From contig JBPDWA010000005.1 in NCBI GenBank assembly GCA_051295955.1, positions 186,001 to 250,000 on the forward strand: a stretch of DNA of 64,000 bases. Reading direction: 5' to 3'. This document shows positions 43,837 to 51,637 of this stretch, piece after piece (the first letter of the stretch is position 1; every line of letters begins with the position of its first letter). The stretch comes from Enterococcus faecalis_A. GTDB taxonomy: Bacteria; Bacillota; Bacilli; Lactobacillales; Enterococcaceae. The translations under genes were made by a program, and so were the position numbers. The notes under the pieces were generated by a model, which searched no databases, had not been told where the DNA came from, and worked only from the letters and a program-made list of their open reading frames with translations.

Positions 43837-45417
43837 ATGAAAGAAAAAATTCAAAAATTCGGCGGTGCCATGTTTACACCAGTGATGTTACTCTCTTTTT
43901 CCGGAATTATTTTAGCAATCACAATTATTTTCAAAAATCCGATTATCATGGGACCCATTGCTGATGAAACGACCTTGTGGTATAAGCTGTGGGATATTGT
44001 CAGTGCCGGTATGTGGACAGTTTTCAACAACTTGGAGTTATTGTTTGCGATTGCCTTGCCGATTGGGTTGGCGAAAAAATCACCAACTAGAATCAGTATG
44101 GAATCATTTGTAGTGTATATGTCATTTAACTATTTTGTGGGGGCAATTTTAAATTATTTCGGTGATTTTTTTGGTGTTGATTATAGTCTTGAACCAGCTA
44201 CCGGATCTGGAATGAAGCTAATCGGTGGAATTAAAACACTAGATACCGGCATCGTAGGAGCGATTGCGATTGCCTTATTTGTGGTTTATTTACACGATCA
44301 ACTCATTGATAAAAAAATTCCCGATTGGTTAGGAATGTTTAACGGCTCTTCGTTAGTGGTTTTTATAGGAATGATGGGAGCAATTGTAATAGCAGTTGGT
44401 TTTTGTTTCATTTGGCCGTTGTTTCAGCGTGGCATGGGCTACACTCAGTCTTTCTTTGTCAATAGTGGTTCCTTCGGTATTTGGTGTTATTCTTTACTGG
44501 AGCGACTATTGCTACCAACCGGACTGCATCACTTATTAACACAACCATTTAGCTATGGGCCGGTCGTAGTAGACGGCGGGATCACTACTTATTGGCTCGA
44601 TCATCTAGTTGAATTTAGCCGTTCGACTAAACCTTTAGCTGAATTATTCCCGGGAGCTGCTTTTAAACTTTATGGTCATAATAAAATCTTTGCCGCACCT
44701 GGTGTTGCAGCAGCCTTATACTTTACTGCCAAAGCTGAAAACAAAAAGAAAGTGGCTGCTTTAGTTATTCCAGCCGCACTATCAGCGATGATCGGTGGAA
44801 TTACCGAACCTTTAGAATTTACTTTTTTATTCATTTCACCAATGCTTTATGGTGTCTATGCTGTATTGTGTGCTACCTTGTCAACCGCAATATATCTCAT
44901 CGGTATACGCGGCGATTTTACCAGTGGGATAATCACTTGGTTGGCTAAAAACTGGATCCCGCTGTGGCATAATCACCATGACGAGTACCTGAAACAAATT
45001 GGCGTTGGCCTGCTTTTTACGTTGATCTTTTTTGGCGTCTTTTATTTCTTAATTACTAAATTTAATATCCAAACTCCTGGTCGCCAACTCGCCGGAGCGA
45101 CGAAGCTTTATACGAAAAAGGACTATAAAAAGAAAAAAAGTAGTGCTATAGTAACGGTTCCTGCTGAAAACGAAACTGAATTTCAGCTAAAAGCTCAGGC
45201 TTTTTTAGAGGGCTTAGGCGGGAAAGACAACATTGAAAGTGTCACCAACTGCGCTACTCGCCTGCGAACAATCGTCCACGATGCAAGCAAAATTTTGGAC
45301 AATGACTTCTTTATGGAAAATGGTGCGTTAGGTCTCGTCCGTAAAAACAACAGTTGCCAAATAATTGTTGGAATCAGCGTCGCACAAGTACGAGATGAAT
45401 TTGAAAAATTACTGTAA
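43837..45417 (+). CDS. PTS system EIICB component, glucose/alpha-glucoside family
   Basis: The 526-residue sugar permease has a membrane EIIC domain (residues 1-420) with the ITEPLEFTFLF substrate motif. The cytoplasmic EIIB domain (about 450-526) carries the phospho-accepting Cys472 in SVTNCATRLR. No EIIA domain or gene is adjacent, so it must borrow one. The family covers glucose, maltose, glucosamine and arbutin-type transporters; the sugar cannot be told from sequence. ATG 43837 follows GAAAGGAG. It is followed by a PHP phosphatase gene at 22 bp, with an RpiR regulator beyond. Confidence 0.92.
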   Translation: MKEKIQKFGGAMFTPVMLLSFSGIILAITIIFKNPIIMGPIADETTLWYKLWDIVSAGMWTVFNNLELLFAIALPIGLAKKSPTRISMESFVVYMSFNYFVGAILNYFGDFFGVDYSLEPATGSGMKLIGGIKTLDTGIVGAIAIALFVVYLHDQLIDKKIPDWLGMFNGSSLVVFIGMMGAIVIAVGFCFIWPLFQRGMGYTQSFFVNSGSFGIWCYSLLERLLLPTGLHHLLTQPFSYGPVVVDGGITTYWLDHLVEFSRSTKPLAELFPGAAFKLYGHNKIFAAPGVAAALYFTAKAENKKKVAALVIPAALSAMIGGITEPLEFTFLFISPMLYGVYAVLCATLSTAIYLIGIRGDFTSGIITWLAKNWIPLWHNHHDEYLKQIGVGLLFTLIFFGVFYFLITKFNIQTPGRQLAGATKLYTKKDYKKKKSSAIVTVPAENETEFQLKAQAFLEGLGGKDNIESVTNCATRLRTIVHDASKILDNDFFMENGALGLVRKNNSCQIIVGISVAQVRDEFEKLL

Positions 45418-45439
45418 AAAATGAAAGGACGAAAATACC

Positions 45440-46153
45440 ATGTTGGAAGCAAAAATCGATACCCACACCCATACTATCGCTTCGGTTCACGCTTATAGTA
45501 CTTTATTAGAGAATGTTCATGCCGCAAAAATGAAAGGGTTAACTGGGTTAGCAGTGACTGATCATGCGCCAGGTCTTGGCGTCGGCACTACCTTTCATTC
45601 TTCTTACTTTGGCAATTTACGTAAAGCTGTGCCAGACGTCGTGGATGGTATTCACGTTTTAAAAGGAGTTGAAGCGAATATAATTGATCACGAGGGCAAT
45701 TTAGACTTACCAACTTCTATTTTTCAAAAGCTTGACTTAGTCATTGCTTCTTGCCATGAAACAGTCGTTAAACCAGCAACTATTATAGAACATGACAGAA
45801 TTTGGGAAGCAATTGCTCGCAATCCTTGGGTAACGATTATCGGGCATTGCGGCAACGGCCATTATCCATTTTCCTATGAAAAAATCATCAAACGATTTAA
45901 AGAATATGAAAAAATTATTGAAATTAATGCTTCCTCTTTTCCTTATCGGAAAGACGCCAAGCAGAATTGTCGGACTATCGCATTGTTATGCAAAAAATAT
46001 GAAGTACCAGTTACTGTCAGCTCAGATGCACACTTTGCTACAGAGATCGGCAATTTTACAGCGGCGCTTGAAATGTTATATGCTATTGACTTTCCACAAC
46101 GACTGATCGTCAACCGCAGTCTAGAAAGCTTGAAAGCAGCACTGACTCATTAA
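45440..46153 (+). CDS. PHP-domain phosphatase (YcdX-like)
   Basis: The 237-residue protein of the polymerase-and-histidinol-phosphatase superfamily starts MLEAKIDTHTHTIASVHAYST. Metal ligands are visible in DTHTH, VTDHAPG, KGVEANI, ASCHE, GHCGNGH and SSDAHFA, matching the trinuclear-metal YcdX group. It is probably a phosphatase acting on a sugar phosphate brought in by the adjacent PTS, with which it forms an operon (GAAAGGACG upstream). The substrate is inferred only from the neighbourhood. Confidence 0.85.
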   Translation: MLEAKIDTHTHTIASVHAYSTLLENVHAAKMKGLTGLAVTDHAPGLGVGTTFHSSYFGNLRKAVPDVVDGIHVLKGVEANIIDHEGNLDLPTSIFQKLDLVIASCHETVVKPATIIEHDRIWEAIARNPWVTIIGHCGNGHYPFSYEKIIKRFKEYEKIIEINASSFPYRKDAKQNCRTIALLCKKYEVPVTVSSDAHFATEIGNFTAALEMLYAIDFPQRLIVNRSLESLKAALTH

Positions 46154-46187
46154 AAGCTAATAGCTAAATTACGCTTTATTAATAATG

Positions 46188-46949
46188 TTAAGTTTTTGGA
46201 TAAGTAAGATAATTTTTAGCGATCAAATCTAAAAGCATACACAGCGGTGCATAGGATGTATACGGGTTTCCAGGTGCTAACGGATTGACGACTGGTGTTG
46301 ATTTTAAATAAAAATTGATGGAGGCAATGCTCGCTAAAGGGTTGGAAGTAAATTCAGTAATAGAAACAACAACTACACCTTTATCTTTTAAATAAACCAA
46401 TTCATTCATAATACTATCAACTCGACCACTCATGGATACGATAAACAACAGATCATCTTCATTCATGATCGCACTGTTTAAACGTAATTCTACGCTGGTA
46501 GGCAAAGCGGTTACTGCTCGTTGATTGGAAATCAGACCGCGCTTAAAATCTTCCAGAATCGTTTTTTGGCCATAGCCGGTGCCGTATGTATAAATATGAG
46601 GTGCTTGATCCAACAAACGGCAAAGTTCATTCACGCTAGTCGGCGATAAAAGCCGCTGTGTTTCCAGTAAGTCTTGATGAGCTAAGTCAAAAATCGCAGT
46701 AGCTGTTTGCTTGATATCGGATGCAGCAACTTCTGCTTTTAGTTGAAATTTAAATTCACTATAACCAGAAAAACCTAATTTTTTGCATAACCTGATTACA
46801 AACGATTTTGAGACTAAGCATTTTTGGGCAAAAACGTCAATAGTCAGATGATTGTAAGCAGATTGATTGTCTAAAACTTTTAATAACACTTGGCGTTCGT
46901 TTGGATTTAATCCTTGAAAATGTTCATTCATTCTTTCTTTAAGCAGCAT
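46188..46949 (-). CDS. MurR/RpiR family transcriptional regulator
   Basis: The 253-residue regulator has an N-terminal HTH_6 domain (residues 1-75; SAYNHLTIDVFAQKCLVSKSFVIRLCKKLGFSGYSEFKFQL) and a C-terminal SIS sugar-phosphate-binding domain (about 110-250; IYTYGTGYGQKTILEDF, LFIVSMSGRVDSIMNEL). It lies convergent with the PTS-PHP genes and divergent from the HAD gene, so it is the likely local regulator. ATG 46949 follows GGGGGATTC. Confidence 0.9.
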   Translation of the reverse strand: MLLKERMNEHFQGLNPNERQVLLKVLDNQSAYNHLTIDVFAQKCLVSKSFVIRLCKKLGFSGYSEFKFQLKAEVAASDIKQTATAIFDLAHQDLLETQRLLSPTSVNELCRLLDQAPHIYTYGTGYGQKTILEDFKRGLISNQRAVTALPTSVELRLNSAIMNEDDLLFIVSMSGRVDSIMNELVYLKDKGVVVVSITEFTSNPLASIASINFYLKSTPVVNPLAPGNPYTSYAPLCMLLDLIAKNYLTYPKT

Positions 46950-47059
46950 ATTGAATCCCCCTTATAAAGATACTATACCTTAATAAATTACCAAATGAAA
47001 GCTGCTTTTGATAGCGATTTCATCTCTTTGGAAACGACAGTTGGGAGCGATAAAAGTAC

Positions 47060-47794
47060 ATGAAACTATTGGCATGTGATTTTGACGGAACCTTATATCA
47101 AAAACAAAAGATTAGCACTACTGATCAAAAAAGTATTCGAAACTGGCAAAAGCAAGGAAACTTATTTGTTTTTGCCACAGGACGAGATGTTTTTTCCATC
47201 CAATCCAAGCTAAAACATTACCAGCTAAAACCAGATCACATCATCGGCTGTAACGGAGCCACAGTTAATCAACAAATATTATCCACCTTGGATTCAGTCT
47301 TAGCTTGGGAATTACTAGGACAGATAAAACAAGCACAATTCCCTTTTCAACAAATAAAAATCAGCTCTGTTCACTATTTAACGGCGAAATCGTTGACTAA
47401 GACCTTTATACCAACTTTTGACTGGCAAGAATTGTTAGTTACAGTGGAGCAAGCGGCAATTACTCAGCTATCCATTCAAACAGCCAGTCCTCAAAGCGCA
47501 CAGCATTTCACGTCCACTTACGAACAGCTGTATCCTCAAATGATGTTTTTTCAAAACAGCCAAACCGTGGATATTGTAGCAGCTAAAACCGATAAAGCAA
47601 GAGCTTTGAAGCATTTAGCCCAACAGTTACAGCTTGCTCCTCACCATATATTTACGATCGGAGATGGCTTAAATGATTTACAAATGCTAAAACAATTCCA
47701 AAGCGCTAGCTTCCCCTGGGTAACTTCTTCCGTTTTCCAAGCTGCCGATACCCATGTTCAGTCCGTCAGCGATTGGATCACCTGTATCAGCTAA
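47060..47794 (+). CDS. Cof-type HAD hydrolase
   Basis: The 244-residue HAD phosphatase of the Cof/SupH type has motif I DFDGTLY at residues 7-13, the ATGR and GCNGATV segments, and motif IV IGDGLNDLQMLKQF. Substrates of this group are sugar phosphates, FMN or nucleotides. Divergent from the RpiR gene with 110 bp between; a GGGAG ribosome site lies 12 nt before ATG 47060, a rather long spacing. It probably belongs to the sugar cluster. Confidence 0.85.
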   Translation: MKLLACDFDGTLYQKQKISTTDQKSIRNWQKQGNLFVFATGRDVFSIQSKLKHYQLKPDHIIGCNGATVNQQILSTLDSVLAWELLGQIKQAQFPFQQIKISSVHYLTAKSLTKTFIPTFDWQELLVTVEQAAITQLSIQTASPQSAQHFTSTYEQLYPQMMFFQNSQTVDIVAAKTDKARALKHLAQQLQLAPHHIFTIGDGLNDLQMLKQFQSASFPWVTSSVFQAADTHVQSVSDWITCIS

Positions 47795-47795
47795 A

Positions 47796-47844
47796 AAGAG
47801 CACAAAATGAAGGTTGGCCCAATGACTGGTCTTCATTTTGTGCT
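47796..47844. terminator. Bidirectional terminator between HAD gene and ywnB-like gene
   Basis: The perfect 14 bp arms AGCACAAAATGAAG (47799-47812) and CTTCATTTTGTGCT (47831-47844) lie between convergent genes. The minus-strand side ends in TTTTT. Confidence 0.88.
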
Positions 47845-47882
47845 TAATTAGATAAAAATCTTAAATGATCGAAACGGCTAAA

Positions 47883-48506
47883 TTATTGATACACGCTAAT
47901 TCGTTGGTTAGGATGTGCGTTGCTTTCAATTTCGTCTACCATCGCTAAAGCATAATCAGCGTAGCTGATATAACTTTTTCCTGCCTCATTCGTAGTAAAT
48001 TGCTCACCAGCTAATTGATACGTACCAGTTTTTGCTCCTTGCGCATCAAATTCAGCAGCCGGACTAATAAATGTCCAATGAACTCCCTTAGCCGTTTTCA
48101 ATAAATCTAAGCCCGCTCCCATTGCACTGGCCATGGCTTTGTATTCTTCTGGAAACGTCGGTGTATCTTTTAACTGAACAGTAAGTTCCGGATCCACGTA
48201 TAAACTACCGGCGCCACCAACAACCAATAAGCGTGTTTTTTGACCAGCCAAAATGTCAATTAAATGTTGCGTTGATTTAGGATATTCACTCATATCCTGC
48301 CAAAAACCTAAAGCACTCACTAACACGTCGAACTCTTTAATATCATCAGTTGTTAAAGCATACACATCTTTTTCAATGACTGGCGTACCATCAGTAATTT
48401 TAGTGGCATTGCGAACAATCGCCGTTACGTCTAATCCTCGTTTTTGTGCTTCTTTGACAATCAAAGATCCTTCTTTCCCACTGGCTCCTAATACTGCTAC
48501 TTTCAT
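47883..48506 (-). CDS. NAD(P)-binding NmrA-like protein, YwnB-type
   Basis: The 207-residue Rossmann-fold protein starts MKVAVLGASGKEGSLIVKEA with the glycine-rich GASGKEG motif, and contains VVGGAGSLYV. It lacks the Tyr-x3-Lys pair of classical SDR enzymes, as in COG2910/YwnB proteins. ATG 48506 is 8 nt from the AAAGGA site; an earlier ATG at 48515 overlaps it. It lies behind an Rrf2 gene, the same pairing as ywnA-ywnB in Bacillus. Its leader holds a half-copy of the Rrf2 operator, so it is probably a target of that regulator. The reaction is unknown. Confidence 0.85.
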   Translation of the reverse strand: MKVAVLGASGKEGSLIVKEAQKRGLDVTAIVRNATKITDGTPVIEKDVYALTTDDIKEFDVLVSALGFWQDMSEYPKSTQHLIDILAGQKTRLLVVGGAGSLYVDPELTVQLKDTPTFPEEYKAMASAMGAGLDLLKTAKGVHWTFISPAAEFDAQGAKTGTYQLAGEQFTTNEAGKSYISYADYALAMVDEIESNAHPNQRISVYQ

Positions 48507-48542
48507 ACTACTCATCCTTTCTTTTTTAAATAGAACTAAAAC

Positions 48543-48553
48543 AGTTACATTTA
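48543..48553 (-). promoter_or_regulatory. Rrf2 operator half-site upstream of the ywnB-like gene
   Basis: AGTTACATTTA at 48543-48553 repeats one arm (AGTTACATTA) of the perfect inverted repeat at 49018-49042. A degenerate second arm (GAACT) lies just left of it. Confidence 0.5.
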
Positions 48554-48577
48554 TTAGTAAAAAATGGGAGAGACTCG

Positions 48578-49000
48578 TTAGTCTCTCTTGGCTGTTAGCT
48601 GGTGAATAACATCTGCTAATGAAAGCTGTTGTAATTCTTGTTCCATCGCTTGCTGTACTTTAGCAAAATCCGCTTCTAAAACAGCTTGAATATGCGCACC
48701 CACTGCACAATTGGGGTTAGGATCTTGATGCACATTAAAAATATCCCGATCTAACTCTACTGCTGCATATATGTCATACAGTGAAATGGCTGACGGTGAC
48801 TTCAATAAATAATTTTCACTAGAACCACGTTTTGAATGGATCAAGCCAGTTTTTTTTAATTGACTCATCAATCTTCTGACAACTACCGGATTAGTATTCA
48901 CGCTTGCAGCAATATAATCAGAGGTGACTTGAGCGGGCGGTCCCATTTCAATCAAACTTAAAATATGAATTGCAACGCTTAATTTTGTCGACATGGCCAT
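48578..49000 (-). CDS. Rrf2 family transcriptional regulator (YwnA-like)
   Basis: The 140-residue winged-helix regulator starts MAMSTKLSVAIHILSLIEM at ATG 49000 (GGAG 8 nt upstream; a GTG at 49009 opens the frame). The HTH contains VTSDYIAASVNTNPVVVRRLMSQLKKTGLI. It has one cysteine in the region of the Fe-S cluster of IscR/NsrR (DPNPNCAVGAHI), so it is a YwnA-like, non-cluster form. A perfect inverted repeat lies in its promoter, implying autorepression. The next gene is its probable target. Confidence 0.88.
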   Translation of the reverse strand: MAMSTKLSVAIHILSLIEMGPPAQVTSDYIAASVNTNPVVVRRLMSQLKKTGLIHSKRGSSENYLLKSPSAISLYDIYAAVELDRDIFNVHQDPNPNCAVGAHIQAVLEADFAKVQQAMEQELQQLSLADVIHQLTAKRD

Positions 49001-49017
49001 GTCTATCACTCCAAACC

Positions 49018-49042
49018 TAATGTAACTTATGTAGTTACATTA
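49018..49042. promoter_or_regulatory. Perfect inverted repeat, probable Rrf2 autoregulatory operator
   Basis: The 10 bp arms TAATGTAACT (49018-49027) and AGTTACATTA (49033-49042) are separated by 5 bp. It lies about 20 bp upstream of the Rrf2 start, where it would overlap the promoter. Confidence 0.8.
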
Positions 49043-49144
49043 AAAAGTATAAGGGATTCTTTAACGCCTGTCAACTAACAACTTTTATTTATGCAAGAAT
49101 TGTACTAAGACTCTCCCGAAATTCGGATACCCTCCATTTAATGC

Positions 49145-49421
49145 TTATTTTTCTATTCTTGACATTCCTCTAACGTCTTGTTGCTGTTCTTTCAATACTT
49201 CATTTATTTTACGGCCATAATTGCCTGTAAAAGCTGTTTTTAATTTGGCAGAAGAAGTGGTGAAAGCTACTTCGGCTATTGCTAAATCTTTTTTCTTGTT
49301 GCTGAACTTGCTGTTGATCCAAATACGCTTTTTGGCTGCTCACTTTTCCGATCGTTTGAACACAAATTTTTTCCAAGTTTTTTTGTAAATTTTTTAACTA
49401 TTCATTAACCCATGCTTCCAT
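49145..49421 (-). pseudogene. Broken helical small-protein gene (type VII cargo accessory-like)
   Basis: ATG 49421 has a good AAGGAG site and would start MEAWVNE, but codon 8 is TAG. Reading through, LKNLQKNLEKI...KAYLDQQQVQQQEK continues, then the frame shifts near an A-run, after which AIAEVAFTTSSAKLKTAFTG...KEQQQDVRGMSRIEK runs to a stop at 49145. The joined product of about 90 residues is helical and Gln-rich, like the small partner proteins encoded beside LXG toxins. Two disabling changes are seen directly; the family link is inference. Confidence 0.6.
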
Positions 49422-49434
49422 GTATTTTTCTCCT

Positions 49435-49698
49435 TTATGAATATTTGTCTGCTTGACGCAAAGCTCTATAGTAACATTGTTCAGCAGCTTCGTATTGCTG
49501 ATTAACGATTTTCAGCATTGTGTTAATAGCTGCATAATGATCAGACTCCACTTGCATGACCGACCGGTAAGCCAATTGATAGAAGGCGTTATCGGCGTCA
49601 AATTTTTGAACCATTTGACCGATTATGTTTAACGTCTCCTGAATCATCGCCTCATCATTTTGCTTGGCTACTTTCAAAAGATCTTCATCAGCCTCCAA
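49435..49698 (-). CDS. Small helical protein, likely truncated remnant
   Basis: An 87-codon frame opens at TTG 49698 without a clear ribosome site; in-frame sequence without a start reaches back to 49732, just at the end of the preceding broken gene. The product (MEADEDLLKVAKQNDEAMIQ...YYRALRQADKYS) is entirely helical with heptad character. It looks like the C-terminal part of a coiled-coil accessory protein whose N-terminus was lost by a deletion that joined it to the upstream gene. It may be untranslated. No known family was recognised. Confidence 0.45.
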   Translation of the reverse strand: MEADEDLLKVAKQNDEAMIQETLNIIGQMVQKFDADNAFYQLAYRSVMQVESDHYAAINTMLKIVNQQYEAAEQCYYRALRQADKYS

Positions 49699-49723
49699 AT
49701 TACGACGAGTTTGTTGATAATTT

Positions 49724-49969
49724 TCAATAATTTGTCATTGTTACATACATACCATATGAACCTGTAGCGTTATTTCGACTTGCTTCATTAATTTTCACTT
49801 CTGCAATATCAGCAAAGGTTTGCTTAAGTACCTTAACGGATTGCTTGTCTACAACTAGTAAATCTTGTTTTTTTTTATTTGCTTGTTGATCCAACCACCA
49901 GCTTCCTCTGATAATACTTAGCAAGCTGACTAAAAGAAGCAAAATTATTCAGTTTGTCTCCTTCATCAT
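49724..49969 (-). pseudogene. Broken membrane/lipoprotein-like immunity-type gene
   Basis: ATG 49969 with AAGGAA upstream begins MMKETN and then meets TGA at 49949-49951. In the same frame the sequence goes on IILLLLVSLLSIIRG, a membrane anchor, then SWWLDQQANKKKQDLLVVD and TFADIAEVKINEASRN, ending abruptly at VTMTNY. The layout (one anchor, then a short beta domain) is that of the small immunity-like lipoproteins found beside type VII toxins. A single base change TGG to TGA would explain the stop. The C-terminus is also cut short. Confidence 0.6.
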
Positions 49970-50159
49970 GCACGTTCCTTTTCTCTATTAACTCATCTAA
50001 ACAAACATAGGTATTTTATCCAAATTTCATAACATAATTTATTCGATTGTAGCGAAGCATTGGTTGCTTGTCAAACCGATATTATAATATTAACAATCAG
50101 CTATAAATAATATACTCTATGGACCATTCTCGTTACTAGCTGTACTTTTGGATATGAAA

Positions 50160-50203
50160 AAAACGCCGAACAACCTTAAAAATAGGTTCATTCAACGCTT
50201 GTA
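50160..50203 (-). terminator. Terminator after the yccF gene
   Basis: The arms AACGCCGAACAACCT (50162-50176) and AGGTTCATTCAACGCTT (50184-50200) pair with small bulges. The minus-strand tail is a run of T, seen as the A-run at 50157-50163. Confidence 0.7.
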
Positions 50204-50265
50204 AATTAGCTCATATCTAATATCCCATCTGCATTACCTAATAATCATAATTTTTAATACACTTA

Positions 50266-50643
50266 TCAATAGTCATCACTAGCTGGAACAATTCTTGCTC
50301 CAAAAGGCATTAGTGCTAGTTTGGCTAACTTGAAGGACTGGTTTCCAAATGGTATTCCAATAATTGTAATATATAACAATAGACCACTAACGCAATGAGT
50401 TATTGCTAAAGGCAAGCCACTGACAATCAACCATATAATATTAATAACAAACGAAATACCGCTAGTACTGTATTCGACTTCTTTACCGAAGGGCCAAAAA
50501 CTAAGACTAGCAAATTTAAAACATTGTAATCCCACAGGAATGCCAATAATCGTAATACACCAAAGTAAGCCTGCCAACAGCCAGCCTAAACCACCAATAA
50601 ATCCACCAAAGATGAACCAAATAATATTACCTAATGTAGTCAT
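50266..50643 (-). CDS. yccF: YccF domain inner membrane protein
   Basis: The 125-residue protein has two copies of the YccF repeat: a hydrophobic helix followed by the conserved turn (CITIIGIPVGLQCFKFASLSFWPFG and YITIIGIPFGNQSFKLAKLALMPFG). It starts MTTLGNIIWFIFGGF at ATG 50643 with GGAGCGAAG upstream. The function of the family is not known; it is a small integral membrane protein. Monocistronic, with its own terminator. Confidence 0.93.
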   Translation of the reverse strand: MTTLGNIIWFIFGGFIGGLGWLLAGLLWCITIIGIPVGLQCFKFASLSFWPFGKEVEYSTSGISFVINIIWLIVSGLPLAITHCVSGLLLYITIIGIPFGNQSFKLAKLALMPFGARIVPASDDY

Positions 50644-50836
50644 CTACTTCGCTCCTTTATGCTTTATCCCATTGTAGCATAAACATTGGATGAAACCAGC
50701 TAACTGCTACCAAAGATATTTTTCAAAATATTTTTTAGTAAAAGCTTAAGATAGATTTCGTAGTCACTTGTTCTTTCATGGTAAAATAAAAAAAAGAAAT
50801 CCTATCTGTATCTGATTGATAGTATCCGGTGAAGAA

Positions 50837-50915
50837 ATGCCAATATTTATTAGCGAGTATTAAACTCAGGAGGTTTTAAATAATGCTTAAGTTACAAGTA
50901 TCTATTGACGACTAA
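50837..50915 (+). other. Two tiny adjacent reading frames with a perfect ribosome site
   Basis: ATG 50837 encodes MPIFISEY and stops at 50863. Then AGGAGGT (50869-50875) sits 7 nt before ATG 50883, which encodes MLKLQVSIDD and stops at 50915, overlapping the end of the minus-strand gene. The strong Shine-Dalgarno is hard to explain by chance, but the peptides are very short and may be the remains of deleted genes. Confidence 0.3.
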
Positions 50916-51179
50916 CTGTTCGTCTTCACTTAAAACGAAGTCACGCTTTGCTGCTGATTCTAACGTTTGTGGTTCATTTATGCTAAAAATCATCAGACAG
51001 TAATCTTCTGAGCCTTCCTTTTCAAATCGCAAAGCATTGCAATAAAAGAAACAATAATCACGGCCTTTATCCAATTGCTGCTGAGCAAATTTTGTCATTT
51101 TAGCACTTGCCAACAGCTCTGGATCACTCACTGCAATAGTGCCTGTTTTCGCTTCTTGCTTCATCCATTCTTTTTCCAA
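50892..51179 (-). CDS. Small protein of unknown function (95 aa)
   Basis: I do not recognise a family. The 95-residue acidic soluble protein MEKEWMKQEAKTGTIAVSDP contains RDYCFFYCNALRFEKEGSEDYCLMIFSI with three cysteines, and ends DFVLSEDEQLVVNRYL. The start is probably TTG 51179; an ATG at 51164 is an alternative, and neither has a strong ribosome site. It is isolated between the YccF gene and the M20 peptidase gene. The codon pattern is that of a real gene, but support is moderate. Confidence 0.55.
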   Translation of the reverse strand: MEKEWMKQEAKTGTIAVSDPELLASAKMTKFAQQQLDKGRDYCFFYCNALRFEKEGSEDYCLMIFSINEPQTLESAAKRDFVLSEDEQLVVNRYL

Positions 51180-51637
51180 TCTACAATCCCACTATTTTTA
51201 TCTTTTTTTATTTTTCTAATTTAGTATACTACCTCTCACTATTTTATTAAATACTATAAATTATGCAGTAAGTACGTTTTAATATAAAAAAATTCAAGAG
51301 ATCGTCAAATTAAAACACATTTAATTTTAAATAAAATCAAATTTTAGCATCTTTTTCTTTCTTTAAAAAAACAAATTCTAAACCATTTCCACCACAAAAA
51401 AAGTAAGACCAAAGTCAGCTAGACAATGGCTTACTCTATAAGTAATGTGCCAGATGGGTAATTGTAGCGAATAACAATTAACGAAGCAGGAATTAGGAGG
51501 ACGGCGCATTTGGGCTGATTAGCACAACGCCCCCTAGCAAACAACACTTCGCTAATCTGAAAAGACAGAAATTTTGCAGCTAAATGCAATTCTGCCGCCT
51601 TCTTTTGCAAGTTTCTTCTAGAAATCGATTAAAAATT
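51180..51637. other. 458 bp stretch with nested inverted repeats
   Basis: No gene. A terminator-like repeat (AGTAAG/CTTACT, about 51401-51436) is followed by a larger structure from TAGCGAA (51465-51471) to TTCGCTA (51548-51554) with an inner G/C-rich pairing (TAGGAGG with CCCCCTA, 51494-51535). Then the peptidase terminator comes at 51566-51594. Confidence 0.45.
51566..51594 (-). terminator. Terminator after the M20 peptidase gene
   Basis: The arms CAGAAATTTTGCA (51566-51578) and TGCAATTCTG (51585-51594) pair with a small bulge. The minus-strand tail is TCTTTT. It lies 44 bp past the stop. Confidence 0.65.
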
